Shown here: piece by piece, positions 38,743-46,849 of the stretch
Position numbering within the stretch: the stretch's first letter is position 1
Layout: every line of letters starts with the position of its first letter
Assembly (NCBI RefSeq): GCF_002891295.1
Contig: NZ_LGUI01000006.1
Span: 310,001-374,000, forward strand
DNA from: Streptomyces eurocidicus
GTDB lineage: Bacteria > Actinomycetota > Actinomycetes > Streptomycetales > Streptomycetaceae
Direction of reading: 5' to 3'
Length of the DNA: 64,000 nt
Notes under the pieces: generated by a model
Seen by the model: the letters and a program-made list of their open reading frames with translations, nothing else
Databases searched by the model: none
What the model was told of the DNA's origin: nothing
Program-made: the position numbers and the translations under genes

Positions 38743-39189
38743 CTAGTGGGCCGCGGCGGCGGCCTCCAGGACGAAGACGGGGATCTCGCGCTCCGTCTTC
38801 GCCTGGTAGTCGGCGTAGTCCGGGAAGGCCGCGACCGCGCGCCGCCACCACAGCGCCTTCTCCTCGCCGGCCAACTCCCGGGCCGTCATGTCCTGCCGCA
38901 CCGGACCGTCCTGGAGCTCGGCCCGCGGGTCGGCGACGAGGTTGTGGTACCAGACCGGGTGCTTGGGCGCACCGCCCTGTGAGGCGACCACGGCGTACGC
39001 GCCGTCGTGCTCGACCCGCATCAGGGGCGTCTTGCGGATCTTCCCGCTCCTGGCGCCCCGCGTCGTGAGGATCACGACGGGCAGCCCCCGCATCGTGGTC
39101 CCCTCGGTGCCGCCCGATCCCTCGAACAGCTCGACCTGCTCCCGCACCCACCCCGTCGGGCTGGGCTCGTACTCACCCTCAAGAGGCAT
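38743..39189 (-). CDS. F420-dependent nitroreductase/oxidoreductase, Ddn family
   Basis: 148 residues of the split beta-barrel Ddn family (DUF385). It has LPVVILTTRGARSGKIRKTPLM, which contacts the F420 phosphate and tail, then VWYHNLVADP and the terminal REIPVFVLE strand. The family reduces quinones or small electrophiles with reduced F420; the substrate is unknown. The ATG at 39189 has AAAGGGACGG ahead, better than upstream in-frame codons. It is divergent from the GntR-TetR hybrid regulator 88 bp away, which may control it. Confidence 0.9.
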   Translation of the reverse strand: MPLEGEYEPSPTGWVREQVELFEGSGGTEGTTMRGLPVVILTTRGARSGKIRKTPLMRVEHDGAYAVVASQGGAPKHPVWYHNLVADPRAELQDGPVRQDMTARELAGEEKALWWRRAVAAFPDYADYQAKTEREIPVFVLEAAAAAH

Positions 39190-39276
39190 GTCCGTCCCTT
39201 TCGTCTCGTCGGAGAGCGCGCGTCGGTACTCCCCGACCATGACCTACCCTCGGTGCCACCGCAATCACACACGTAT

Positions 39277-40317
39277 ATGTCAGCCACACTCGACGCGGGC
39301 GGCTCCGGGCGAGCGGGTCAGCCGTCCAGCGCGATGCCGTTCGCCGAAAAAATCGTTCCGCCGTACGCGCGCATCGCCGCCGAGCTCCGGCGGCGGATCG
39401 CGGACGGTGCACTCGCCCCCGGCGACCGCGTCCCGTCGACCCGGCGGATCGCCCAGGAGTGGAACGTCGCGCTCGCCACCGCCGCCAAGGTCCTGACCAC
39501 CCTGCGGCAGGAGGGACTCGCCGAGGCCCGGCCACGGGTCGGCACCGTGGTCGCCGGGCCGGGCGGCGGCCCCGCGCGTACGGCCCCGGGCGGACCCGCT
39601 CGTACACCGGAGAAGGCCGCACCCGCGCACGACCGGGAGCTGACCCGCGAGCGCGTCGTGCGCGCCGCCGTCGAACTCGCCGACTCCGAGGGCCTGGCCG
39701 CCCTGGCCATGCGCGGGGTCGCGGCGAGACTCGGCGTCGCCGCCATGTCGCCGTACCGCCATGTGAACAGCAAGGAGGACCTGGTGTTCCTCATGGCCGA
39801 CGCGGTGCTCGCCAAGGCGGTGTACCCCCAGGGCGCCCCGGCCGGCCGGCGGAGCCGGCTGGAACTGGGCGCGCGCACGCTCTGGGAGCTGCACCGCGCC
39901 CACCCCTGGCTCGCGCAGATCGGACCCCTCACCCGCCCGCTGGCCGTCCCCTCGCTGATCGCCTACTCCGAGTGGATGCTCGCCGCCCTCGACGGCCACG
40001 GCCTCGCCCCGGCGACCATGCTCGACCTCAACACGCTGCTCTACAGCTATATCCAGGGCACCGCCGTCCACCTGGAGCGGGAGGCCCGGGCGGCGGGGGC
40101 CACCGGGCTGACGGGCGAGCAGTGGGTGGACTCCCAGGCCGCCGCCTACGGCGCGCTCGTCGCCTCCGGCCGGTTCCCGACGTTCGCCAAGGTGCTCGGA
40201 TCGCTCGGCGAGGAGGGGTACGACCTGCGCATCGACGCGATGTTCGAGCTCGGCCTCACCTCGATGCTCGACGGCCTGACGGCGCTCGTCGAGGGCGCGG
40301 GGCGGACCCGGCCGTAG
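39277..40317 (+). CDS. Hybrid regulator: GntR winged helix fused to TetR-type protein
   Basis: 346 residues from the ATG at 39277 (an alternative ATG lies at 39334; neither has a ribosome site, so a leaderless message is possible). Residues about 25-95 are a GntR winged helix (YARIAAELRRRIADGALAPGD then IAQEWNVALATAAKVLTTLR). A linker follows, then a TetR helix-turn-helix (about 125-175: VVRAAVELADSEGLAALAMR, GVAAMSPYRHVNSKEDL) and a TetR C-terminal ligand domain to the end. Two DNA-binding domains in one chain is an established but minor architecture in Streptomyces. The divergent Ddn gene is the natural target. Confidence 0.88.
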   Translation: MSATLDAGGSGRAGQPSSAMPFAEKIVPPYARIAAELRRRIADGALAPGDRVPSTRRIAQEWNVALATAAKVLTTLRQEGLAEARPRVGTVVAGPGGGPARTAPGGPARTPEKAAPAHDRELTRERVVRAAVELADSEGLAALAMRGVAARLGVAAMSPYRHVNSKEDLVFLMADAVLAKAVYPQGAPAGRRSRLELGARTLWELHRAHPWLAQIGPLTRPLAVPSLIAYSEWMLAALDGHGLAPATMLDLNTLLYSYIQGTAVHLEREARAAGATGLTGEQWVDSQAAAYGALVASGRFPTFAKVLGSLGEEGYDLRIDAMFELGLTSMLDGLTALVEGAGRTRP

Positions 40318-40347
40318 GGCTCCCGGGGTGTGGGGCCCCCGGGAGCC
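40318..40347. terminator. Hairpin terminator between convergent genes
   Basis: An 11-bp stem (40318-40328 with 40337-40347) directly after the hybrid regulator stop and before the convergent dioxygenase stop. Confidence 0.65.
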
Positions 40348-40356
40348 GCCGGCGCC

Positions 40357-41064
40357 CTACCCTCCGCGCCGGTCCGGGGTGACGACGAAGTCGAAGGTCG
40401 CCTGCTTGGCCGACCCGGCCTGGCGGACGTTCATCAGCAGCGCCGCGTCGAAGAGCGGGTCGGTGTTGTTGCGGGGCTCGCCCGGGAAGTAGAGCTGGGT
40501 GGTGAGGATGCGGCCGCCGGGGGCCTGGACCTTGACGTGGAGATGCCTGGTGCGGCCGGGGTAGAGCCCCGGCACGACGGTCGTCAGCGTGAACGCCCCG
40601 CGCACGTCCGTGTACTGATGCCCTCTCATCCGGTACGTCCGGTTGTCGTACGCGCCCGCGTCGTCCGCCTGCCAGAAGTCCAGCAGGGCGTGCGCGACCG
40701 GTTGGCAGGTGAGTCCGAAGACGAAGCCGGAGACCGTGAGCCGGGTGCCGCGGGTCCCCGGCTCCAGCAGGGAGGCGCGTTCCGGGGAGTTCGGCTTGAA
40801 GTACGGGCCCTCGATCTGCGGGGGCGTCGGGTCGTCACCGTCGTCACAGAACGGCGTGGGTTCCAGCGGCGCGTCCGAGGGCCGGTGGTCCCGCGCGAGG
40901 GCCACCCCGCCGCCGAGCAGCGCGGGCAGCGGCACCGCGACGAGCGCCGCCTTGAGCAGGGACTTCCGGCTGACCGGCCGCCGTGCCGCGGCCGCCACGC
41001 CCTCGATGCCGCCGGTGCCTTCGGTGCGGGCTATGCCGTCTTCGGCACCGTGCTGGTCCGTCAT
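40357..41064 (-). CDS. Secreted intradiol ring-cleavage dioxygenase-like protein
   Basis: 235 residues. A twin-arginine-like N-terminus (RRPVSRKSLLKAALVAVPLPALLGG) suggests export, folded, by Tat. The catalytic domain keeps the ferric-iron ligands of protocatechuate/catechol 1,2-dioxygenases: Tyr in EGPYFKP, a second Tyr in QYTDVRGAF and the HxH pair in RHLHVKV. Such enzymes open aromatic diols. It is 38 bp downstream of the AraC gene on the same strand and probably in one operon with it. Confidence 0.88.
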   Translation of the reverse strand: MTDQHGAEDGIARTEGTGGIEGVAAAARRPVSRKSLLKAALVAVPLPALLGGGVALARDHRPSDAPLEPTPFCDDGDDPTPPQIEGPYFKPNSPERASLLEPGTRGTRLTVSGFVFGLTCQPVAHALLDFWQADDAGAYDNRTYRMRGHQYTDVRGAFTLTTVVPGLYPGRTRHLHVKVQAPGGRILTTQLYFPGEPRNNTDPLFDAALLMNVRQAGSAKQATFDFVVTPDRRGG

Positions 41065-41102
41065 GATCCGCCTCCTGGGGGTGAGTTGGCTCGCTGACGA
41101 AC

Positions 41103-42053
41103 CTAGGGACGCGGCCCGTGCGGATCGATGGACTCCGTTCGGTGAACGTGGTGATTCCCTCCTGCCGTCCGGCGGAAGTCCCCGGGGCTGACCCCGGTCT
41201 CGCGCCGGAAGAAGCGGCAGAAGTACGCGGGGTCCGCGAAGCCCACCCGGCGGGCCACCTGGCCGACGGTGAGGGCGGAACCGGTCAGCAGCCGCTTGGC
41301 CTCCAGGGTCCGCGTCGCGCGCACCAGCTCGCCGGGCGTCCGGCCGGTGGTCTGTTTGACGGCCTCGTTCAGATAGCCGACCGAGACGCCGAGCCGCGCG
41401 GCGTACGCCCCGACCGACCCCTCGGCCCCCGTGGTGGCGGTGAGCAGCAGACCGAACTCCCGGGAGACCGCGGCGGCCCGTCCCGTGCCGGGGCCGGGCG
41501 CGGTCGCACCGGGCAGGCGCAGCGCGCGCACGAGCAGGATGTGCAGATACGCCTCCAGCACGGAGGCGTATCCGTCCGCCTTGGCGCCGAACTCCCGCCC
41601 CATCGCCCGGACCAGCCGGCCGAGCCCCGCGGCGTCGTCCCCGCCCGGCCCCGGTGGCAGGTCCAGCCAGGGGCGCTCGCCGAGGGCGCGCAGGAGCTGC
41701 CGGTCGCCGGGGCGGGACAGCAGGAAGTCCTCGGTGAACAGCATCACCACGCCGCGCAGCCCGGAGACCCGCTCCCAGTAGTGCACCTGGCCGGGCAGGA
41801 GGAAGCACAGGTGCGGCGGGTCGAGCGGCCGGCGGACGAGGTCGACGACATGGGCGCCGGAGCCGCCGGTCACATGGACGATCTCGTAGAAGGTGTGCCG
41901 GTGCGGGTAGCCCGCCCGGGAATCGGGCCCGAAGACGTCGAAGGACCCCATGGCGAAGGGGGGTACCGACGGCCGGGGCACCCCCAGCCGGTGCAGCGGC
42001 ACCGGGTCGGCCGCCGGTGCCCCAGCGCGTGTTCGCGTGTCCATGCCTGCCAC
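41103..42053 (-). CDS. AraC family transcriptional regulator
   Basis: 316 residues: an N-terminal cupin-like sensor domain (HRHTFYEIVHVTGGSGAHVVD, about 52-72) and a C-terminal double helix-turn-helix (about 215-300: VGAYAARLGVSVGYLNEAVKQ and VGQVARRVGFADPAYFCRFF). GTG at 42053 with GAGG six bases upstream is preferred; an ATG nine bases on has poor spacing. It probably controls the dioxygenase gene just downstream. The inducer is unknown, perhaps an aromatic compound. Confidence 0.92.
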   Translation of the reverse strand: MAGMDTRTRAGAPAADPVPLHRLGVPRPSVPPFAMGSFDVFGPDSRAGYPHRHTFYEIVHVTGGSGAHVVDLVRRPLDPPHLCFLLPGQVHYWERVSGLRGVVMLFTEDFLLSRPGDRQLLRALGERPWLDLPPGPGGDDAAGLGRLVRAMGREFGAKADGYASVLEAYLHILLVRALRLPGATAPGPGTGRAAAVSREFGLLLTATTGAEGSVGAYAARLGVSVGYLNEAVKQTTGRTPGELVRATRTLEAKRLLTGSALTVGQVARRVGFADPAYFCRFFRRETGVSPGDFRRTAGGNHHVHRTESIDPHGPRP

Positions 42054-42443
42054 GCCCCACCTCTTCGTCCGTTGTCGGTCGTCCGATGTGGTCCCGGATT
42101 CAAGCGCAGGGCGTGGGTCACCGCCAGAAAGGTATGAGCCGATCGCGGGTGCCGACGGCGGGGGGGTACCCGCCCCAGGAACGGGCCCTCACAGCGTCCA
42201 CACCACCGAGCCCAGCAGGTCCGGCGATCCATCATCTCGCCCTGACCGGCCAACCGGATCATCTACTCCTCAAGACCGACAGAGCCCCTGGCCGAGACCG
42301 CTCCCGGCCGACGCACCTCGACAAGCTGATTCGATGAAGATTGGGACGCCGTACTGCAGAACGCCAAGATCACGCACCTACTCGCCAGGGCGCCGCGAGG
42401 TTCACTCAGAGGCCGCTCAAGGCCCAAAAACACGTCCTGATGT
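42054..42443. other. Gene-free stretch holding a possible coding relic
   Basis: Between the AraC gene and the lasso regulator, 390 bp have no intact gene. On the plus strand a frame reading to LDKLIR near 42337 and a second frame from 42330 (FDEDWDAVLQNAKITHLLAR) would join by a frameshift, suggesting a decayed gene of unknown family. Base composition falls here, marking the left edge of the lasso island. Confidence 0.35.
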
Positions 42444-43817
42444 TCAGCGGTACGCGATGAGGAAGTCGCGTCCGCGTTCGTCGAGCTCGGCTGCGCATCT
42501 CAGGCCGCGAGCCCGGAAGCGGGTCAGGTCGCGGCGCATGTTTTTGACGGCTTTGCGGGTGCGGACGGAGGCGATTCCGTCCATGTGGTCCATGGCCCGG
42601 CCCCAGGTGGCGCATGCCTCCTCGATGGCACCTTGGCCGGCTTGGAGTTCGGCCTGGGCGACGAGGTCGAGGGCAATGATGCGCGCGTAGGTGCCCGGCG
42701 GCCGACTGGCAGCTGCGCGGGCGTATTGCTGGGCAGCGTTACGAGGGTCGCCCAGGGTGGCGAAGACCTTGGCCGTACGGGAGCGGACTGTGGCTTCCAC
42801 CGGCCCCCAGGCAAGGGCCCAGAAGGGTGTGGGATCGCCCTTGACCGCATCGAGGCAGGCCCGCGCGCGCTCGACGGAGCGGACCGCTTGCTGACGCCGA
42901 TTACTCTTGGCCAGGGCGTGTGCGTAAGTAATGTGGAAGAGGGCCTCGGTGGCGAGGTCGACGTGGCCTTTGGCTCTGTCCAAGCCGGTCTCGGCCAAGG
43001 CCAGGCAGTGTTCGGCGCGGTGGATCTTCATGCCCTGCTGAGACATGGTCCGCATCACGAATCCGTCGTGGCCGGAGATGCCTGACTCGGTGGCGAGCGT
43101 GTACGACTGCAAGTAGTACCGCTGTGCGAGCCCTTGCTCTCCGGCGTCATAGCTCTTCCACCCCGCCAGGTGCACGCCTGATGCGGCGGCGGAGAGCATC
43201 TGTCGGCGCGCGTCTTCGGTGCGAAAGCGCCCTCGGCACAGGGTGGCGACGTCGGACATCAGGTACTGCACCAGGGCTGAGCGGCCATGCTGCCCGCCGT
43301 GGAGCTCGTCCATGTCCGTGAAGACCCGCACCATGTCGCGCACGGCGGCGACTTCGGCGTTTCCTGCGATGGCGCCGCTGCGGGCGGCGGCGGCCCGGCC
43401 GGCGATGTCGTGGAGGTAGCCCAGCGGCAGGGCCGCGGCTGCGACGGAGTAGGCGGAGGAGGCGAGGAAGCGTCGTCGGTTCACGTCTGCCTTCCCGATC
43501 AGGGTCAGGGTCTCGACCGGGTCGGGACCGAGGGACAGTCCGATGCTGTCATCCTCCCCACGCCCTGTGGAAAGACCCAAGTGGTCCACAGTCACCAGGC
43601 GGCCCAGCAGCCGGGAGAGGGCTTCGGTGAGGTACCGGGGAGTATTCCCGGCGGGTTGGGCCCCGGAGATCCAGTGCTCGACGGTGGAGCGGTTGGTGCG
43701 TAAGACCTCACCCGATTCCGCCGCGACGATACGCACGACGTGCGCGATGGTTTCGTACGGCAGCCTCTTCTCGTCGATGAGGGCCTTGAGCTGCATGTTC
43801 GGCGTGCGCTTGGTCAT
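42444..43817 (-). CDS. HTH/TPR regulator divergent from the lasso peptide genes
   Basis: 457 residues. The first 75 residues form a small helix-turn-helix-like domain (ALIDEKRLPYETIAHVV, TNRSTVEHWISG). Around residue 125 there is VNRRRFLASSAYSVAAAALPL, often auto-annotated as a Tat signal although it is internal. The rest is helical with TPR-like repeats. Streptomyces has many such HTH-TPR regulators. ATG at 43817. An inverted repeat GTATA-N5-TATAC at 43829-43843 lies just upstream and may be its operator. It is divergent from the lasso precursor and so may control it. Codon use is less G/C-biased than in the flanks. Confidence 0.8.
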   Translation of the reverse strand: MTKRTPNMQLKALIDEKRLPYETIAHVVRIVAAESGEVLRTNRSTVEHWISGAQPAGNTPRYLTEALSRLLGRLVTVDHLGLSTGRGEDDSIGLSLGPDPVETLTLIGKADVNRRRFLASSAYSVAAAALPLGYLHDIAGRAAAARSGAIAGNAEVAAVRDMVRVFTDMDELHGGQHGRSALVQYLMSDVATLCRGRFRTEDARRQMLSAAASGVHLAGWKSYDAGEQGLAQRYYLQSYTLATESGISGHDGFVMRTMSQQGMKIHRAEHCLALAETGLDRAKGHVDLATEALFHITYAHALAKSNRRQQAVRSVERARACLDAVKGDPTPFWALAWGPVEATVRSRTAKVFATLGDPRNAAQQYARAAASRPPGTYARIIALDLVAQAELQAGQGAIEEACATWGRAMDHMDGIASVRTRKAVKNMRRDLTRFRARGLRCAAELDERGRDFLIAYR

Positions 43818-43828
43818 GGCTAGCCTCG

Positions 43829-43843
43829 GTATACGCGATATAC
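43829..43843. promoter_or_regulatory. Inverted repeat upstream of the lasso regulator
   Basis: GTATACGCGATATAC has five-base arms GTATA and TATAC around five bases, 11 bp upstream of the regulator ATG. It is a candidate autoregulatory site; there is no direct evidence of binding. Confidence 0.4.
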
Positions 43844-44006
43844 GTCTCCGCCAGGCCCACACGGTACCCCCCAACTCGCCCTCGCAGTTCACTGATTGAG
43901 CGCCCACAAGCGCGGTCCTTCCGGGTCGTTGAGAGGGCTGCATAACCCGTTGGCCGTGCGCCCATCAGATGGTGCACGGGACGGCGAAGTGACGAAGGAG
44001 GAAACG

Positions 44007-44135
44007 ATGGAGATCACCCAGTCCCCGGCCTACACCGCGCCGGTCGTCCTGGACGCCGGAGCTGTCGCGGAGGTGACGCTCGGCAACCAGAACTTCGACA
44101 CCGTCGACGACACCCAGTACAAGCAGGGCACCTGA
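44007..44135 (+). CDS. Lasso peptide precursor A
   Basis: 42 residues, ATG preceded by GAAGGAGGAAACG. Leader residues 1-25 carry the RRE-recognition pattern Y9-x-x-P12 with V14/L15, then a Gly and a Thr at position -2 (T24 before L25), as lasso leaders do. The predicted core is residues 26-42, GNQNFDTVDDTQYKQGT: Gly1 would form the isopeptide bond with Asp9 to give a nine-residue ring, leaving an eight-residue tail. Asp6-Thr7-Val8-Asp9 matches the DTxD ring motif of aspartimide-modified lasso peptides. A second Asp-Thr pair (10-11) directly follows the ring. Asp10 is an unlikely ring acceptor. The plug residues may be Gln12-Tyr13 or Lys14, inferred only from size. Confidence 0.88.
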   Translation: MEITQSPAYTAPVVLDAGAVAEVTLGNQNFDTVDDTQYKQGT

Positions 44136-44143
44136 TCCACCTG

Positions 44144-44181
44144 CCGGGGCCGGGTGCGGTATTCGCCGCATTCGGCCCCGG
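44144..44181. terminator. Hairpin between lasso precursor and cyclase genes
   Basis: Nine-bp outer stem (44144-44152 with 44173-44181) and five-bp inner stem (44155-44159 with 44166-44170), starting nine bp after the precursor stop. Probably a partial terminator or message stabiliser that keeps precursor mRNA above enzyme mRNA. Confidence 0.6.
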
Positions 44182-44233
44182 GCCTTTGCAGGTCATGTCC
44201 GGTCTTGAGGACGAGGGAGTCGGGAGGCTCGCG

Positions 44234-46063
44234 ATGCGGTGGTGCACGGGATGGGAGGGCGGTCCGGCCAGCCGGCAGCCCCAGGCGGGGCGGCCGGTGA
44301 CTGCGCTGGGTGAGACGTGGACGGCCGGTTGGCCCGAAGGCCAGGTCCGCACGGCCGGGGTGGGGGCTGTTGTGCTGGCCGTGATCGGGGTGTGCGGGGC
44401 GAGCGACCGGCAGTTGGAGGAAGCCTTACCCGTCGTGCGGGCGCAGCAGTGGCGGGCGCTGACACGGTGGCCCGGCTCCTACCTGGTGGTGGCCCGCAGC
44501 GGCCCGACGCTGGCGGTGATCGGGGATCTGTCGGGGCAGCACCCGGTCTACTACCGGCGGGAGGCGGCCGGGACCTGGTGGGCGACCTCCGCCACGGCCC
44601 TCGCGGCGCTGGACGGGGCACCGGCCGATCCTGTCGCCCTCGCGGCGCACCTAGCGTTCGGCCAGCCCGACGTCCTGGCCTCCCGGAGCCTGTTCCGCAC
44701 CGTGAACCGGGTGCCCACCGGACACCTGCTCCAGATCACCCCCGAAGGCGCCCGGACCGTTCGCTATGAGCCCGCCGAGTACGAGCCGGTGAGCCTGCGC
44801 GAGGCGGCGCCGACCGTGCGGGCGGCCCTGGCCGAAGCGGTCGCGGTCCGCATGGACGGTCGCCCGGTGAGCGCGGACCTCGCGGGCCTGGACTCCACCA
44901 CGTTGGCCTGCTTGGCAGCCCGGCACCGGCCAGTGACAGTGGTGACGTTCGCTGATGAACGGCTGCGGGACGACGATCTCGCCTATGCGCAGCGGACGGC
45001 CGCCGTGATGCCCCAGCTGCGCCACCAGAAGGTGCCCGGTGCCACGGACACGGTCTACTACGCGGGGCTGGACGATGTGTCCGCCCTACCGTTCACCGAC
45101 ACACCGAACGCGTTCGCGGTCTCAGCGGCGGTCAAGCGAACTGTCCTGGACGCCGTGATCGCCCTCCAGACGGCGCCGGGCGTGCACCTGACGGGCGTCG
45201 CCGGAGATGGGCTGCTGTCCGCCTCCCCGTCGTACCTGGCTGATCTACTGCGGGAACGGCAGCGCCCGCGAGCCTGGCAGCACGCACAGGGGCACGCGCG
45301 GCTGCGGCAGACCTCCGTGTGGTCGGTGCTGGGTCGAGCCCGGCCCGCGGCCCGCATCGGGCTGGCGGGCGGCTGGCGTCAGGCCGCAGCTGAGCTGCGC
45401 GATACCCCGAGGCAGTGGGTGCCCCAAGTACGGCGTCCGATCGCGTGGACGCCGCTGCTGGCCACGGCCGACTGGATGAGCACCGACGTGCGCCACCAGC
45501 TCGCCGACGCCCTCACTACGGCGGCCGACGAGCTGAGGGAGCCGCCGGAGCGGCTGGCGGCGTGGATGGACAGCCAGGACCTCGCCCGGATCGGAGCGGA
45601 CACCAGCGGCTGGCGCACGCTCGCCCTCGATGAGCACGGCATCGAGATCGCCGCCCCGTACCTGGACAACGAGGTCCGCAGGGCCTGCCTGGCCGTGCCG
45701 GCCGACCAGCGCGGGACGCCTGGACGGTACAAACCGTTGCTGGCCGAAGCCTTCGCGGGCACCGACGTGCTGCCTGACTTCGTTCTTGAGCGGGCCACCA
45801 AGGGCGGCTTCAACGCGCTTTCCTATGCCGGGCTCGTCCAGCACGCGCCCGCCCTCCGCCGCCTGCTCGGCCCGTCCTCCCGCCTGGGTGCCATGGGCCT
45901 GGTGACCGACGGGCCGGTGGGGGCAATGCTCGCCCGCGCGGCAGCCGGGCAGGCCACCGCCCAGGGCGCTCTGCATGTTGCGGTCGTGACGGAGGTATGG
46001 CTGCGGCAGCTCGAACACGCCGGGGCCTGGTGGGAGGTGACCGGCCGTGTGGCAGTTGCGTGA
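44234..46063 (+). CDS. Lasso cyclase C (asparagine synthetase-like)
   Basis: 609 residues. The N-terminal region resembles the class II glutamine-amidotransferase domain without a catalytic N-terminal Cys (the start is MRWCTGWEGG). The C-terminal ATP-dependent domain has the pyrophosphate loop ADLAGLDSTT (about 215-224), the FADERLRDDDLAYA segment and GVAGDGLLS. Lasso cyclases adenylate the ring Asp/Glu side chain and join it to the core N-terminus. I prefer the ATG at 44234 (GGGAGG six bases ahead) over earlier in-frame codons at 44186 and 44195. It overlaps B1 by 17 bp. Confidence 0.93.
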   Translation: MRWCTGWEGGPASRQPQAGRPVTALGETWTAGWPEGQVRTAGVGAVVLAVIGVCGASDRQLEEALPVVRAQQWRALTRWPGSYLVVARSGPTLAVIGDLSGQHPVYYRREAAGTWWATSATALAALDGAPADPVALAAHLAFGQPDVLASRSLFRTVNRVPTGHLLQITPEGARTVRYEPAEYEPVSLREAAPTVRAALAEAVAVRMDGRPVSADLAGLDSTTLACLAARHRPVTVVTFADERLRDDDLAYAQRTAAVMPQLRHQKVPGATDTVYYAGLDDVSALPFTDTPNAFAVSAAVKRTVLDAVIALQTAPGVHLTGVAGDGLLSASPSYLADLLRERQRPRAWQHAQGHARLRQTSVWSVLGRARPAARIGLAGGWRQAAAELRDTPRQWVPQVRRPIAWTPLLATADWMSTDVRHQLADALTTAADELREPPERLAAWMDSQDLARIGADTSGWRTLALDEHGIEIAAPYLDNEVRRACLAVPADQRGTPGRYKPLLAEAFAGTDVLPDFVLERATKGGFNALSYAGLVQHAPALRRLLGPSSRLGAMGLVTDGPVGAMLARAAAGQATAQGALHVAVVTEVWLRQLEHAGAWWEVTGRVAVA

Positions 46064-46337
46064 AGGCTCCCGCCCCGTCCTCACCGACGAAGGCGGAGCC
46101 ATCCTGAACGAGCGGACCGGCCGCTGGACCTACCTCACGCCGACCGCCTCCGCAGCGGTGCTGTTCCTCCTCGCCAGCGGCGACCAGGGCCAAGCCTCCG
46201 AGCAGTACAGCGCCCTCTACCGCCTGAGCCCCGAGCAGGCCGCCGCCGACGTCCGCGCCGTCGCCGACGCCCTCACCACACAGGGCATCTCGAGGGAACT
46301 CGTGCCCCGGACCCGCAGGTGGGGGTGGTGGCGGTGA
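46047..46337 (+). CDS. Lasso B1 protein (PqqD-like RiPP recognition element)
   Basis: 96 residues, GTG start inside the end of the cyclase gene. It has the winged-helix RRE pattern: a beta-strand with a GGAILNERTGRWTYLTPTA block, then helices to the end (AAADVRAVADALTTQGI). B1 binds the leader peptide through its YxxP motif and hands it to the peptidase. It is encoded separately from B2, as is usual in actinobacterial clusters. Confidence 0.92.
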   Translation: MWQLREGSRPVLTDEGGAILNERTGRWTYLTPTASAAVLFLLASGDQGQASEQYSALYRLSPEQAAADVRAVADALTTQGISRELVPRTRRWGWWR

Positions 46338-46756
46338 CCACGATGGAGTCCTACTCCACCGTCCGCACAGGCCCCTTCCGCGACCGCCTGGCAGCAGCCC
46401 TGGGCCTCGCCCTGGCCCTGGTGCTCCTGGCCCTGCCCTTCCGCTACACCGTCCGCGCTGCCCGCCTCGCCCGCCGTGCCGGCCGCCGGGCGATAGCACC
46501 CGACCAAGCAGAGGCCCTGATCGCCACCGTCCGGCACACCGGCCGCCTCTGGCCGGTCCGGGCCGCATGCGCGGAAATCTCGCTCGGGTCGGTCCTGGCC
46601 GCAGCCCTCCTCGGCCGACGCCTCGACTGGTGCCTGGGGGTGCGATTCTCCCCGCCGCCCACCGAATACCACGCGTGGACAGCAATTCCCGGTGGCGGAC
46701 CGGTTGGCGAATACACCGAGGCCGGGTGGCACCACTACGCCGCTCTCGTCATCTGA
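46334..46756 (+). CDS. Lasso B2 leader peptidase (transglutaminase-like)
   Basis: 140 residues; GTG at 46334 overlaps the B1 stop (GTGA). It begins with a hydrophobic segment (LALALVLLALPF). The Cys protease centre is C79 in VRAACAEISL and H113 in EYHAWTAI; the third triad residue cannot be assigned with confidence because the usual Asp after the His-Ala-Trp block is not obvious (HAWTAIPGGG). B2 cuts the leader after T24-L25 so that the cyclase can use the new N-terminus. Confidence 0.9.
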   Translation: MTTMESYSTVRTGPFRDRLAAALGLALALVLLALPFRYTVRAARLARRAGRRAIAPDQAEALIATVRHTGRLWPVRAACAEISLGSVLAAALLGRRLDWCLGVRFSPPPTEYHAWTAIPGGGPVGEYTEAGWHHYAALVI

Positions 46757-46849
46757 GCGCGTCAACTTGGCGCCTCGTTGACGCGTGTCCCTCACTCACT
46801 CGGAGCAGTTGAGGAACGCGTCCTGACCCTTCCACGAAGGAGTGAACCG

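Noticed and set aside
43500..43820. Tat signal peptide in the lasso-adjacent regulator
   Set aside because: The RRRFL-plus-hydrophobic segment lies about 125 residues into the protein behind an HTH domain, so export is unlikely.
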